From assembly GCA_013375455.1 (NCBI GenBank), contig JABXJT010000006.1, positions 1 through 64,000 of the forward strand: a stretch of DNA of 64,000 bases, read 5' to 3'. This stretch comes from Candidatus Helarchaeota archaeon (GTDB taxonomy: Archaea > Asgardarchaeota > Lokiarchaeia > Helarchaeales > HEL-GB-A). Shown here one piece after another: positions 35,466-45,283 of the stretch (its first letter is position 1; every line of letters starts with the position of its first letter). The notes beneath the pieces are model-generated. The model saw only the letters and a program-made list of their open reading frames with translations. It had not been told where the DNA came from and did not search any database. Position numbers and translations under genes: made by a program.

Positions 35466-36281
35466 ATGGCTGTAAGCGATTATCAAAGTCTCATTGAGTT
35501 TTTAGAATCCATAAAATATACGTGTGGATATGAATTAATTGTTTTATTCGCTGCGATAAAATTAAAGGACGCGGAAGGGAGATTCGATAGAGAGCGGCTC
35601 ACGGATTTTTTCATTGATTTTTATAAAATTGGAGAAGCGAATAACTTAACTTTAGAACAAGAGTGCAATCCACTTCAAATTGAGGATCTTAATGAAACGA
35701 TGCAAATGATTAATAGAAATCCAATTGGGTCTCTACTTAGTACAGGGATTCTAAGCACCTTTGAGCGCTTCAATAAACATATTTTTAAGATAATCTTCGA
35801 TAATGAAGAAGAAATTCTCTCTAAAATAAGTGATCAAATTATAAATTTTTTTTCGGAGACTTTCAGGAATTCCAGGCAGACCATGGAAGCAATCATATCG
35901 GAATGGGAAACTTCGACCAACGAGAGCATTAGAAAAAATGCCTTACAGAATGTAGCCGGCTCTATTGAAAACATTAATCTTGAATCTATTTTAAAATATC
36001 TCTATCAGTCATTTAGCCAGGAGGCGTACAATAAATTACTGAATAATTTTCAAATCACTGAACAGGAATTTGATGATTATTTCATAAAAAAACCGGAACA
36101 TTTTTTAAAATACTTCCAAGAACAAGAAAAAGAAGCAGAAGTGCCTGCCCCTGAGAAGGCGGCAGAAGCAACCAAATTTTCACCCCAACGCATCCAGCAG
36201 TTAACGAATTTCTTCCAAAAGATACGAGAAGAAGAGGAAGAAGAGGCAAAAGGTAAATCGAAGAAAACTAAGAAAAGATAA
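35466..36281 (+). CDS. hypothetical helical protein (271 aa)
   Basis: The ATG at 35466 (MAVSDYQSLIEFLESIKYTC) is preferred over an earlier one because the TATA box lies just before it. The protein is helical throughout, with regions such as IFDNEEEILSKISDQIINFFSETF. The tail is very acidic then basic (REEEEEEAKGKSKKTKKR). No family is recognised. It is divergent from the SUKH gene and convergent with the ferredoxin gene. The function is unknown. Confidence 0.55.
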   Translation: MAVSDYQSLIEFLESIKYTCGYELIVLFAAIKLKDAEGRFDRERLTDFFIDFYKIGEANNLTLEQECNPLQIEDLNETMQMINRNPIGSLLSTGILSTFERFNKHIFKIIFDNEEEILSKISDQIINFFSETFRNSRQTMEAIISEWETSTNESIRKNALQNVAGSIENINLESILKYLYQSFSQEAYNKLLNNFQITEQEFDDYFIKKPEHFLKYFQEQEKEAEVPAPEKAAEATKFSPQRIQQLTNFFQKIREEEEEEAKGKSKKTKKR

Positions 36282-36328
36282 GTAATAATAATATTATAGA
36301 AGATCTCTTGGATGCCGTGTTTATCTAA

Positions 36329-37189
36329 TCAACTGACGTCAACATGAGCGCTAATACGGGCAATTGTCTCATCAATACAGCTAGGGTCACCTAATGTAAT
36401 GGTAATTGCTTCATTCGGACATTTTCTTTCGCAGCGTCCGCAACCTTTGCATTTATCTTGATCGATCTTTGCTTTTCCATTGGATATTTTCATTGCATCA
36501 AAGATACAAACTTCAGCGCATTGTCCGCAGCCGACACAGATGTCTCTATTTACTTCAACTGTTATTCCTTCCATTCTCTGAATAAGCCGTCCCAATGAGG
36601 CTCTGCCATATTTCAACATACCCAAGACACAACAGCATGGACAGCAATGACACAAGCTCATAAAATGCCCCGTATCAGGTAACGTGCCCATTAGCCAAGA
36701 ATCGGCTCTGAGTCGGCCTATGGAGGGAACCAACCCTTTTTCATAAGCTAGACGTTCTCGCTCCAAGGCTTCCTCTTTGGTGGCGAAATGCCCAACTTCC
36801 GGAGGTACATCTATTTTTAAAACAGCTTCCCCTAACCAAGTGCATCCTATTGAATGATCATAATCTTTACAATCCTTACCTTTTCGACAGCCACAAGAAT
36901 TCATTAGAAAAATATGACTTGCTTTATTAATGAAATGTTCAGTAATGGCAAGCGGGAGTATTACATTCTCAGGAGTTCCCAAGGATTTATTAATTGGAAT
37001 TAAACTTCCATTTGAGTTTTTTATATCAAAAAATCTTTCAAAAATCCCCCCTATTAATGGAATTTTAGATAGTCTCATACCGAGTTTAATATATTTCCCG
37101 TACCTCCTTGTAACCCCGATTTTTGATGTCCCATGGTCGTGTTTTTTCTTAGGCATTATCTTTACCTCAATCAGTATAAACGGATTCAA
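36329..37189 (-). CDS. 4Fe-4S ferredoxin-domain protein with extra cysteine clusters
   Basis: This 286-residue protein ends in a two-cluster ferredoxin: CVGCGQCAEVC (near residue 218) and CKGCGRCERKCP (near 248). Before that, CGCRKGKDCKDYDHSIGC and CHCCPCCCVLG add more cysteines that could hold another cluster. A similar set occurs in the protein at 46328. It resembles soluble electron carriers or (Fe-S) reductase parts in anaerobes. An internal start (MPKKKHDHG, 37156) is also plausible. There is no signal peptide and it is probably cytosolic. It converges with the gene at 35466. Confidence 0.85.
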   Translation of the reverse strand: MNPFILIEVKIMPKKKHDHGTSKIGVTRRYGKYIKLGMRLSKIPLIGGIFERFFDIKNSNGSLIPINKSLGTPENVILPLAITEHFINKASHIFLMNSCGCRKGKDCKDYDHSIGCTWLGEAVLKIDVPPEVGHFATKEEALERERLAYEKGLVPSIGRLRADSWLMGTLPDTGHFMSLCHCCPCCCVLGMLKYGRASLGRLIQRMEGITVEVNRDICVGCGQCAEVCIFDAMKISNGKAKIDQDKCKGCGRCERKCPNEAITITLGDPSCIDETIARISAHVDVS

Positions 37190-37230
37190 ATATAAAAATT
37201 AATGAAACATGGATTTAATAACTAGTATAG

Positions 37231-37539
37231 GTGATTATAAAATTGAATTGTTTATATGAGGGAAATCGCCTCTGCACAGAGGCACATAAAGTATCGGAAT
37301 TCAATGTTGGCAGGATGAAAGATCATTGCCTTAATTGTCTCTCCCAGGAATTAACGACCATTCAGGGATTATTTCGATTAGAAACTAGCAATTGGACGGC
37401 AGATGAGAAAATTAAATTTGCGCTTGCAGTCTGGGATGGGGATAACGTAAATTTGCTCGATCTTTCTGACCAGCAGAAATTAGATCTTCTCCAGATCATC
37501 CGAAAGAAAATCCCTAACTTCCTTCCAGATATAGTATAG
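37231..37539 (+). CDS. small cysteine-containing hypothetical protein (102 aa)
   Basis: This 102-residue protein is not recognised. Four cysteines in the first 40 residues (NCLYEGNRLC, HCLNC) could form a zinc site. The remainder is helical (LSDQQKLDLLQIIRKKIPNF). It is divergent from the ferredoxin gene and converges with the epimerase gene. No ribosome site is strong, so a leaderless start is likely. The function is unknown. Confidence 0.55.
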   Translation: MIIKLNCLYEGNRLCTEAHKVSEFNVGRMKDHCLNCLSQELTTIQGLFRLETSNWTADEKIKFALAVWDGDNVNLLDLSDQQKLDLLQIIRKKIPNFLPDIV

Positions 37540-37580
37540 AATACCTATAAAATAGATGAGATCCGCTTTATGATATGAAA

Positions 37581-38609
37581 TTACAGACCATCATATGTCC
37601 CCGATTCGATGAACCAATCGATTGTCTTTTTTAGGGCGCTTTCTAACGAAATTTTAGGAACCCAGCCAAGGAGGTGCTTTGCTTTTTCAATATTACACGT
37701 GTGATGATGTATTACCATCCTTATAATCTGCCGATGGAGTAAAGGTCCTTCCTTTTTCCGAAAAAGCATCCCATAAGCAGACCCGAGCCATCCTCCAACG
37801 CGTGCAAGCCAAATGGGAATATTTCGGATTTTCACATCTGTTATATTCAGCAGATCCAAGAGTTTTTCAAGGAGTTCTTTTGAGGTAATATCGCCTGTTT
37901 TGACATTAAAGGCCTCCCCAGTTGCCCGGTCATCCTCTGCCATCTTTATGAGAAGATCCGCGATGTCATACGTGTAGGCCCATGAATTCTGTTGGTTGCC
38001 TTTCCCAGGGAGCATCGTTCTTCTATGTTTTATGAGGCCTAAAATTTCGGTCAAATTTTTACGATCCTGAGGGCCAAACACCGACGGCGGTCTGATTATT
38101 GCTATTGGGAGCCCTTTTCCTCCCTCATATTTTTCCCAGAGATACTCTTCGGCCATCATCTTTGATCTTGAATACGAATGATGAAGTTTTCCATATGGGT
38201 GGTCTTCTTTCACATCTAACAAACTCTCGTATCCATACACAGCATACGTGCTCACATGCACTAGCTTTTTAACAGATGATGTCTTTTCTATCGCCTCTAC
38301 CACGTGCCGCGTGCCTACCACGTTGAGGTCATAGAAGTATTTCCAAGGTGCCCACCGCCCAACAGCTGCCGCTGTATGAAATACGTAATCTGGTTGAGCG
38401 CCTTTGAGGCAGTCCAAGATTGATTCCGGAGATGTTAAATCACCCCTTGCGAAAAAGAGTTTCTCTGAATTTAGGCTCTGAAGGAAGGTTAAATCAGAAG
38501 TTTCTCGAACGAGACAATGCACTTCGTAGCCTCTCTCCAAGAGGACTTCGACAAGCGAACTGCCGACATGGCCAGTCCCACCTGTTACTACCGCTTTCAT
38601 AATATCCAA
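37581..38609 (-). CDS. NAD-dependent epimerase/dehydratase, 3-beta-HSD-like
   Basis: This 342-residue extended short-chain dehydrogenase has a Rossmann start KAVVTGGTGHVGSSLVEVLLERG (GxxGxxG), then the HTAAAVGRWAP strand. The catalytic pair is a tyrosine and lysine in SYSRSKMMAEEYL (YxxxK), with the serine/threonine in VHVSTYAVYG. RPPSVFGPQDR is the substrate-loop region. It matches the epimerase/3-beta-hydroxysteroid dehydrogenase branch acting on sugars, sterols or isoprenoids. The natural substrate is unknown. The start may be the ATG four codons in (MKAVVTGG, 38600). It is followed by the MBL-fold gene upstream, on the same strand with a 22-base gap. Confidence 0.88.
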   Translation of the reverse strand: MDIMKAVVTGGTGHVGSSLVEVLLERGYEVHCLVRETSDLTFLQSLNSEKLFFARGDLTSPESILDCLKGAQPDYVFHTAAAVGRWAPWKYFYDLNVVGTRHVVEAIEKTSSVKKLVHVSTYAVYGYESLLDVKEDHPYGKLHHSYSRSKMMAEEYLWEKYEGGKGLPIAIIRPPSVFGPQDRKNLTEILGLIKHRRTMLPGKGNQQNSWAYTYDIADLLIKMAEDDRATGEAFNVKTGDITSKELLEKLLDLLNITDVKIRNIPIWLARVGGWLGSAYGMLFRKKEGPLLHRQIIRMVIHHHTCNIEKAKHLLGWVPKISLESALKKTIDWFIESGTYDGL

Positions 38610-38631
38610 TCTTATGATATAATCTATTCTA

Positions 38632-39579
38632 TTAAAAAGAATCTAAATCGTTAGCACAAACTACTTTTCCATCATAGCTTTCTTTAATGGTCTTGACGAT
38701 GTAATCTGGTGAAGCGATAGATGGCATTATATGAGTTAAAACTAGTTTTTTTGGTTGAATTTCATTTGCTATTTCAATAATCTCATATATTGAAGTATGA
38801 TAATAGGTAATGAATTTAGCAGTTTGTTCGGTTGCTTTAAATATTTTAGCTTTAATAGCAAAATAAATAAGTTCTCCCAAACAAATTTCATGCACTAATA
38901 CATCAACTGGGGCCTTCTTTCCCAATTTTATGAGATTTTCACTTTTTTTTGTATCGCCTGAAATCATTATTGATTTTTCAGGAGTATCAAATCGAAACCC
39001 AAAACTATCTGGACTTCTCCCATGAATTACAGGAACACCTGTTATTTTTATGCCCCCCAGTTCCCAAGAATAAACATCTTTAAGTTCAGTTACCTTTGTT
39101 TCTATTCCCCCTAGTGGTATTTCGACTGCAATTCGATCTTGAATATCTCGATCATTAAATTCTTTAATAGCATCGATGCATTTGGCGGTTCCAATGGGTC
39201 CCCAAATTTGCCAAGGAGTCGTTCGTCCACAAAAAATCGAATCCATCCAAAGGCAGGGCCATGCATTAATATGGTCTTGATGTAAATGAGTGAAAATTAC
39301 GCCCTTTATTTGCTTAAATGTGATTTTAGCCATGAGAATTTGCCTTGTAACCCATCTACCACAATCAACAATAATGCAATTTTTTTTATAGATAATTGCA
39401 TTTGATGGGCCAGCACGAATGATGTCAGGTACCGGAATACCAGTTCCAAGCGTGACAACCGTTAAATTTTTTTCTTTTCTGGCGAACATTAGTAGTGGGT
39501 TTCGCCTGAAATCACTCACCCTTTCTGTTTTTCCCACGACATTGAAATCTTTTATTTTTTGATCCATTTTCAACAACAA
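38632..39579 (-). CDS. metallo-beta-lactamase-fold hydrolase (RNase Z-like)
   Basis: This 315-residue protein carries the metal motif THLHQDHINAW (HxHxDH) near residue 98. GDTKKSE supplies the bridging Asp (near 212), and HIMPSIA holds a late histidine. The GTGIPVPDIIRAGPSNAI start is the usual RNase Z/ELAC opening. It would bind two zinc ions. The candidates are a tRNA 3' endonuclease-type or a small-molecule phosphodiesterase, and the sequence does not choose between them. The exosite arm of true RNase Z is not evident. It lies just upstream of the epimerase gene and may be co-transcribed. Confidence 0.85.
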   Translation of the reverse strand: MLLKMDQKIKDFNVVGKTERVSDFRRNPLLMFARKEKNLTVVTLGTGIPVPDIIRAGPSNAIIYKKNCIIVDCGRWVTRQILMAKITFKQIKGVIFTHLHQDHINAWPCLWMDSIFCGRTTPWQIWGPIGTAKCIDAIKEFNDRDIQDRIAVEIPLGGIETKVTELKDVYSWELGGIKITGVPVIHGRSPDSFGFRFDTPEKSIMISGDTKKSENLIKLGKKAPVDVLVHEICLGELIYFAIKAKIFKATEQTAKFITYYHTSIYEIIEIANEIQPKKLVLTHIMPSIASPDYIVKTIKESYDGKVVCANDLDSF

Positions 39580-39692
39580 GTAACCACCTTAATCACATAA
39601 AAAATTATTTAAGTTCCAAATTATCTTGAAGTGTTTAAAGCAAGTTTATCACGAAATTATCTATTATTGAGAATAATGGGGAATAGTTAGTT

Positions 39693-41390
39693 ATGAATCA
39701 GAAGAATAGAAGCATGATTTTGATAGGGATTTTTCTCTCGATGTTTGTTATAGGGACAATTTTAATTTTTACGACACCATCGAGCGTGAAAATCACGTAT
39801 GGTCTGACTACGGAAACCGAAGATGGGGTAACAATCGTTTTTAATGTCTTTGAACCAAAAACCGGCGGCACGGATATGAAACCGGTTATCATTGGGCACG
39901 GCGGTATGGCAACCAAAGAATTCCTGAAAGGATATGCAATTGAGTTGGCCAACGCCGGATTTATTGTCGTTAATTTTGATTTTAGAGCCCATGGCCAGAG
40001 TGGTGGGGAGCTAAATTTAAGTTTATTAATCAATGACGTGAAAGTGATAAAACAATATTTAAGCGCCCGTCCTGACGTTGATATCACCAACCTCAGTTAT
40101 ATCGGATATTCCATGGGCGGGTATCCTGGCGTTCAAATTGTTAAAAATGACACGGATTTCAAGTGCTTCATTGGCATCGGGACGGGATTACCACACGCTG
40201 ATTATCTCCCCGGATATGTAGTACCAGCGAATTCCAGTCGTAGGTTAAACGTGCTCATGATTCAAGCGCGGTTTGATGAGGGTATTTCCCTCGACGAGCT
40301 TAAAGAGGGAATGGGATTACGATTAAACATGCCCGCAGCCGATATTGATGTCAATAAGTTATATGGCACTTTTCCAGATGGAAATGCTTCCATGATTTAC
40401 CTGGATGACAATAGCGATCATCTCTTATTAGCGTGGGACGAAGATTTCATTCGTGAAGCGCGCGATTGGATTAGCAACACGTTTCCCGATGTTCGGGCCG
40501 TCGATGAAAATTTCTATGCAAATCTACGAGGGCTGATTTTAATTCTCCAGGTATTTGGGGGGCTTGGTTTCTTCTTCATGATTAGTACGCCGCTTTCTAA
40601 TTTCATCGTAAACCCCAAGAAGGAAGATATCCATAGAATTGAACTGCCTGATGAAACGGTAAATGGACTTATAAAAAAGTCAATTCTCTACTCCTTCCTT
40701 TTCGGAGTTCCGGGGGCTCTCATCGTCAGCCCGGTCCTGATTTTTCTGCCATTAACCATCGCAGGGTTAATGGTCACCATCTTATTCAGTCAAGCGTTTG
40801 GCATCCTCATTCTGCTTTGGCGCACGGGAAAACAAGCGAAGGTATCCTTAAAGGCAATCTTAAAAGAACCGTTCAAAGGCTCTCGAGAGCAATTACTACG
40901 ACACATCGGTCTGGGGGCAATTCTGGCAACAGTTCTATATATAATCCTCTATCTCTCGTTCGGCCTGAATTATATCGGCATGGCTCCGGGCTTATCCAAA
41001 CTACCATGGTTGCCCATCTATTTTGCCCTTAACGTATTCACCATCCTCGTGCTTACAGCCTTATCCCAGCTAATACTCCAACCCATGTTGGAAAATGGAC
41101 ACGGACTCCTCAAAACTGCCATCGTCGTTTTCGGCGTGATAATGATTTACATTGCTACCTTGACCACCGTTGCCTGTATAATTATGGGGAACTACTTCAT
41201 CATAATCTTTTTATACATCATTACCCCAGTCTCCCTCCTCACTGCTTTCGTCTCCGTGGTTCTTTATCAAAAAACCGGCAACAACATCGCCGGTACCATC
41301 GTGAATGCGCTCTACATCACCGCTCTAATGTGCACGCTGGCCCCTTACCTGTTTATCTTAACTAACCCCTCCTTTATCATTTCGATGTAA
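39693..41390 (+). CDS. membrane-anchored alpha/beta-hydrolase with polytopic C-terminus
   Basis: This 565-residue protein has an N-terminal membrane span (ILIGIFLSMFVIGTILIF). It is followed by an alpha/beta-hydrolase domain with HGGMATKEF, the nucleophile elbow GYSMGGYPG (Ser near residue 145) and a late DHLLLAW histidine (near 248). From about residue 285 there are roughly seven hydrophobic spans ending in FILTNPSFIISM. The hydrolase domain probably faces outside, as the N-terminal signal anchor suggests. Esterase or peptidase activity is expected. The substrate is unknown. The fusion to a membrane domain is uncommon. It overlaps the convergent QueG-like gene by 14 bases. Confidence 0.75.
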   Translation: MNQKNRSMILIGIFLSMFVIGTILIFTTPSSVKITYGLTTETEDGVTIVFNVFEPKTGGTDMKPVIIGHGGMATKEFLKGYAIELANAGFIVVNFDFRAHGQSGGELNLSLLINDVKVIKQYLSARPDVDITNLSYIGYSMGGYPGVQIVKNDTDFKCFIGIGTGLPHADYLPGYVVPANSSRRLNVLMIQARFDEGISLDELKEGMGLRLNMPAADIDVNKLYGTFPDGNASMIYLDDNSDHLLLAWDEDFIREARDWISNTFPDVRAVDENFYANLRGLILILQVFGGLGFFFMISTPLSNFIVNPKKEDIHRIELPDETVNGLIKKSILYSFLFGVPGALIVSPVLIFLPLTIAGLMVTILFSQAFGILILLWRTGKQAKVSLKAILKEPFKGSREQLLRHIGLGAILATVLYIILYLSFGLNYIGMAPGLSKLPWLPIYFALNVFTILVLTALSQLILQPMLENGHGLLKTAIVVFGVIMIYIATLTTVACIIMGNYFIIIFLYIITPVSLLTAFVSVVLYQKTGNNIAGTIVNALYITALMCTLAPYLFILTNPSFIISM

Positions 41391-42294
41391 TTGACTCAAT
41401 TGTATTGCTAGCCATCGGATTTTTATCCATGCATGGGACGCCGAACTGGCAAAAAGCGCAGCCAACAGGCGGTCTTTGTTTGAAGTATTGCCCATCGATG
41501 CGGCGATAATGAGGTTTAAGGATCGGACCAAGGCGTTTATTCATTATTCTTTCAATTTTGCTTCCAAGTTTCCGGCATTTGACTTTATCATGACCTTTTT
41601 CTGTAATGGCGCCTATAGGGCATCGCTCTACGCATTTTTTACACGTGCCTTTTGCATAATACAGACAATTGGCACGCGGATCATCGCTCCTTCTAGGACT
41701 TACTTCAAGCGGTGAATCGGTAATGACTGAACACAGTCTGACATTACAACCCGCCTCCGTAATGAGCCCTTCGTGAAGACTAAACGTGCCTAACCCCGCA
41801 GCAAACGCGATATGGCGCTCTGACCAGGTTGAGTAAAACCCCGGATAGATGCTAAATGCGTCACTCAACATTCCAGCCGTGGCTCGAAACCCTTGCTCTT
41901 GAAAATATTCAATCGTTTTTCTCAAAACATCAATCTTGAATGGGTTAGCATGGTTCCGCCCTATACAGTAAATTTCAGCGGGCACTTCCGTCGCACCTAT
42001 GCTTTCTTCTCGAATTCGTTCGGTATACGGACAAACAATGGATAGAATCCGAAGATCGGATGCTAAATCCGCATCCTCTGGTAATCCGCTCGCAACCCAC
42101 ATCTCAGCTGGCGTTAGATGCCGCGGGGCAATAACCTCCTTAAATTTTTGAAAAATTGGATCATCCCCCCGAGACACTCCAATTAACGGTGCCGAAAAAA
42201 TCCTCCCACCTCCATGACTCGCTGGCAGGCGATTCAATTCATTCGTCGAAAATACTTCTTCTAAAAATTGTTGGACCCGTTCATTCATTTCCAA
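41377..42294 (-). CDS. 4Fe-4S protein of the epoxyqueuosine reductase (QueG)-like family
   Basis: This 305-residue protein has cluster motif CKKCVERCP (near residue 208) and a further cluster at CAFCQFGVPC near the end. ITEAGCNVRLCSVITDSPLEV matches the QueG-like core. True QueG reduces epoxyqueuosine in tRNA with cobalamin. This shorter form lacks the HEAT C-terminus, and its role in an archaeon is uncertain. It could be a related oxidoreductase. It is cytosolic and convergent with the hydrolase gene, overlapping it by 14 bases. Confidence 0.75.
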   Translation of the reverse strand: MEMNERVQQFLEEVFSTNELNRLPASHGGGRIFSAPLIGVSRGDDPIFQKFKEVIAPRHLTPAEMWVASGLPEDADLASDLRILSIVCPYTERIREESIGATEVPAEIYCIGRNHANPFKIDVLRKTIEYFQEQGFRATAGMLSDAFSIYPGFYSTWSERHIAFAAGLGTFSLHEGLITEAGCNVRLCSVITDSPLEVSPRRSDDPRANCLYYAKGTCKKCVERCPIGAITEKGHDKVKCRKLGSKIERIMNKRLGPILKPHYRRIDGQYFKQRPPVGCAFCQFGVPCMDKNPMASNTIESITSK

Positions 42295-42389
42295 TCAAGA
42301 TCCTTGTGTTTAATTTTTATTATAAATCATAATTTTAAAGAATCTTTAGGATTATGACTAATTAATTGAATTTTCAAGGGAGCTCTCAA

Positions 42390-44012
42390 ATGAAAATGAA
42401 CAAATTTCTCATTAAAAACGGGAAAATCGTAGATGGATCCGGGAATCCTTGGTTTAAGGCGGATATCAGCTTAGTAGACAAGAAAATAAAGGAAATTGCT
42501 CCAAAAATTGAAGAAACTAACTTCGATGAAGTCATTGATGCCTCGGGTCTAATAGTTGCCCCGGGGTTTATCGATATTCATACACACTCAGATCTTACAA
42601 TACTGGCTGGAGCTGAAAACGTTTTAACGCAAGGGGTCACCACCCATGTCATCGGAAATTGTGGGTTTTCACTAACTCCCATGGATCCAGAAATTCTTCA
42701 ATCCTCTACCCTCGCTGAAATGTTGGCAACAATTCTGGGAGTCAAGGATTATAATCTCCAGTACCATAATGTAACCGAATTTTTCACGGATTTAGAACGC
42801 CAGGGTATTACAGTTAACGCGATTCCATTAGTTGGACATTCCATGTTGCGAATCGAAGCAATGGGGCTATCTAGAAAGGTGCCCACCCCTGAAGAATTAG
42901 AAATTATGAAAGCTTCATTAGCGGATGAATTGGAACGGGGAGCTTTTGGAATGTCCACGGGTCTCGATTACCCGCCTGGTTCTTTCGCTAAACCCAATGA
43001 GATTATTGAATTATGTAAGGTTGTTAAGGAATTTGATGGAATTTATACCACGCATTTTCGAGGTTTTGCTAGTGGATTAGTTCGCGCTACTAAAGAGGCA
43101 ATAAAAATAACTGAGGGCTCGGGTGTATCAACACAAATTTCACATTTTAAACCTTTTGGATTTTGGTTTGGCGATATCAAACGTGCCTATCGACGTGTTG
43201 AACAAGCACGCGAGAAAGGGCTTGAAATTACGTTCGATGTTTTTCCTCACGCCTCTAACCATACGTTCCTCTTCGCTATGGTTCCGCCTTGGCTTTATCT
43301 CTCCAAAGAGAAGTTAGATCTTAATAAAGCCATTGCCACTTTGAAACAATCAAGGTCCGATCCTGAACTACAAGCACGCATCTACGGTGAAATGGACCAA
43401 ATTGGCAGCAGCTTTCTTAAAATCAAGACTCTAGAAGATTGGAAAAAGGTCTATATAAGTGCGCCAGGAAATGAGGAGTATAACGGAAAAACGGCCTACC
43501 AAATTGGAGTGGAGAAACACATCGATCCCAAAGAAGCTATCATCTCCGTTTTAATCGACCAAAATGGGCAGGCAAGTGGGACTTATCTTTCCATGACTGA
43601 GGAAGAAAACCTCATCACCATCACCCACCCACTTTCTATGTTCGCCTCGGATGGCAGAATTATTCCCGAAGACAGTGACCTCTTTCCCAACCCCTATTGC
43701 AATGGCACCTTCACCCAAGTGCTCGGGAAATACGTTCGCGAACTACACGTTCTGACTCTACCAGAGGCCATACGCAAGATGACCTCCTTTCCCGCCCAAA
43801 AATTAGGGCTGAAGGGCCGGGGGTTGATAAAAGAAGACTATTGGGGCGATATCACCATTTTTGATCCAAAGAGAATCGCCGATCGGGCAACCTACGAAAA
43901 TCCTCGCCTCTATTCCGAAGGTGTTGAGTACGTTTTCGTCAATGGGCAACTCGCGCTCAAACAAGGTGCATTTACCCGCGTCAAGTCAGGAACCCCCTTG
44001 TTAAAGTTATAA
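42390..44012 (+). CDS. N-acyl-D-amino-acid deacylase (D-aminoacylase), amidohydrolase
   Basis: This protein of about 540 residues has the amidohydrolase metal set: HTHSD after GLIVAPGFIDI (near residue 58), TTHFRG, STQISHFKPFG, and the catalytic aspartate in MFASDGRI. VDGSGNPWFKADI at the start and KLGLKGRGLIKEDYWGDITIFDP at the end are hallmarks of the D-aminoacylase group. It removes acyl groups from N-acyl-D-amino acids or related dihydropyrimidine-like compounds. An upstream TTG at 42366 opens the same frame, but the ATG at 42390 has a GGGAG ribosome site and is preferred. It is cytosolic. It is the first of three plus-strand genes with the DUF362 gene and a membrane protein. Confidence 0.9.
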   Translation: MKMNKFLIKNGKIVDGSGNPWFKADISLVDKKIKEIAPKIEETNFDEVIDASGLIVAPGFIDIHTHSDLTILAGAENVLTQGVTTHVIGNCGFSLTPMDPEILQSSTLAEMLATILGVKDYNLQYHNVTEFFTDLERQGITVNAIPLVGHSMLRIEAMGLSRKVPTPEELEIMKASLADELERGAFGMSTGLDYPPGSFAKPNEIIELCKVVKEFDGIYTTHFRGFASGLVRATKEAIKITEGSGVSTQISHFKPFGFWFGDIKRAYRRVEQAREKGLEITFDVFPHASNHTFLFAMVPPWLYLSKEKLDLNKAIATLKQSRSDPELQARIYGEMDQIGSSFLKIKTLEDWKKVYISAPGNEEYNGKTAYQIGVEKHIDPKEAIISVLIDQNGQASGTYLSMTEEENLITITHPLSMFASDGRIIPEDSDLFPNPYCNGTFTQVLGKYVRELHVLTLPEAIRKMTSFPAQKLGLKGRGLIKEDYWGDITIFDPKRIADRATYENPRLYSEGVEYVFVNGQLALKQGAFTRVKSGTPLLKL

Positions 44013-44162
44013 ATCATAATGTTTCCTTCATAAAATTTATTTAACAAAATAATCATCAGATAAAAAACATGTACCAAAATTGAAAGGAGCCATTTTCACA
44101 TCGTATTGTCTCATAAAGATAGGTTTTAATTTTCAATAAAGCATAACAATTTTTGGTTAAAA

Positions 44163-45254
44163 ATGATAAAATATAATACTGAAAGATATGTCATAACTGA
44201 AAAGAATGGTAAGCTATATGGTCAAGAGAAAGAACATAGAATTTTAAAAGAGGATAAAAGAGTACTAGTCCACAAGCTTACAAAAAATTTAGAAAAATCA
44301 GTTTCAGATGCTTTCGATAAAATCAATGCCGAATCCGTCATAAAAAAGGGAGATATAGTAGCAATTAAAGTTAATTTAGGTGGCGGAATTCATTACGTCC
44401 CTTGGACTTATTCCGATCCTAAAATTTGTGAGGCAATTATCGAAAAAGTTAAAAAAATGGGCGCTACACCTTTTATCTGCGAGGCAGACATTCGTAGTCG
44501 TGAAATGACCGAAACATTTTATAAAATTAGGGGATATTGGGACTTGATAAAACGACAAAACATCAAGTTCTATAATCTCTCAAAATGTTCGACGGTTCAA
44601 ATGACTTGCTTTGACTTGGATATTCCCCTAAAATTGCCGGAGATTTTACTACATCCCAGAGTTAAAATTATTAGCTTTGCCCCACCCAAACACCACTGGG
44701 AATGTGGGATAACCTGTAATCAGAAAAATATGTATGGGGCGATAGCTGAACCAAGAAAATCAATCTATCACAGAAAATATGACCGGCTTGAAAGAGCAGT
44801 CGCCGCTGCCGCTCGAATAATGTCTCCAGATATCAATATATTGGCCACGTTTGCTTTTGGCGCTGGTATGGGTCCCCATTTTTGTATCCCCATCCGATTT
44901 AATCGCATGATAATCTCTAAAGATATGATCCGCGGGGACAAGGTTGCATCCAAGATTCTCGGTTACCCCTTTCGGCTGGTGAAATACGCGCTGATTAATA
45001 CTAAAGGAAAAAACTTCTCCTATCTCTTACATCCCGCCTCCAGTTGGCCCTCAGAAGAAACTCTTAAGCTAATTAAAAAGCATTCTATTAATTTCAAAAG
45101 CGTAAATTTCTGGAAACCCGCCTTATACGTCCAATATTTCGTCCCTCACCTCTTTCAACTTAAAGGATACGCTCATTTTGAATTCATATTTACTTGGTTC
45201 AATAAAGTTTTCGTTCAGAAACAAAAAGTCTTGTTAAAAATGAAGCGAAAATAA
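44163..45254 (+). CDS. DUF362 family protein
   Basis: The 363-residue DUF362 core is recognisable: GDIVAIKVNLGGGIHYVPWTYSDP, GATPFICEADIRSR, VKIISFAPPKHHWECGITCNQKNMYGAIAEPRKS and FGAGMGPHFCIPIRFNRMIISKD. Unlike the protein at 14641 it has no ferredoxin cysteine block. It is smaller and ends in a basic tail (KVFVQKQKVLLKMKRK). Its biochemical role is unknown. A 29-base gap separates it from the membrane protein gene downstream, and it follows the D-aminoacylase gene. Confidence 0.8.
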   Translation: MIKYNTERYVITEKNGKLYGQEKEHRILKEDKRVLVHKLTKNLEKSVSDAFDKINAESVIKKGDIVAIKVNLGGGIHYVPWTYSDPKICEAIIEKVKKMGATPFICEADIRSREMTETFYKIRGYWDLIKRQNIKFYNLSKCSTVQMTCFDLDIPLKLPEILLHPRVKIISFAPPKHHWECGITCNQKNMYGAIAEPRKSIYHRKYDRLERAVAAAARIMSPDINILATFAFGAGMGPHFCIPIRFNRMIISKDMIRGDKVASKILGYPFRLVKYALINTKGKNFSYLLHPASSWPSEETLKLIKKHSINFKSVNFWKPALYVQYFVPHLFQLKGYAHFEFIFTWFNKVFVQKQKVLLKMKRK

Positions 45255-45283
45255 TTCCCCCCCCGCTCCTGGAGATAGCTCAT

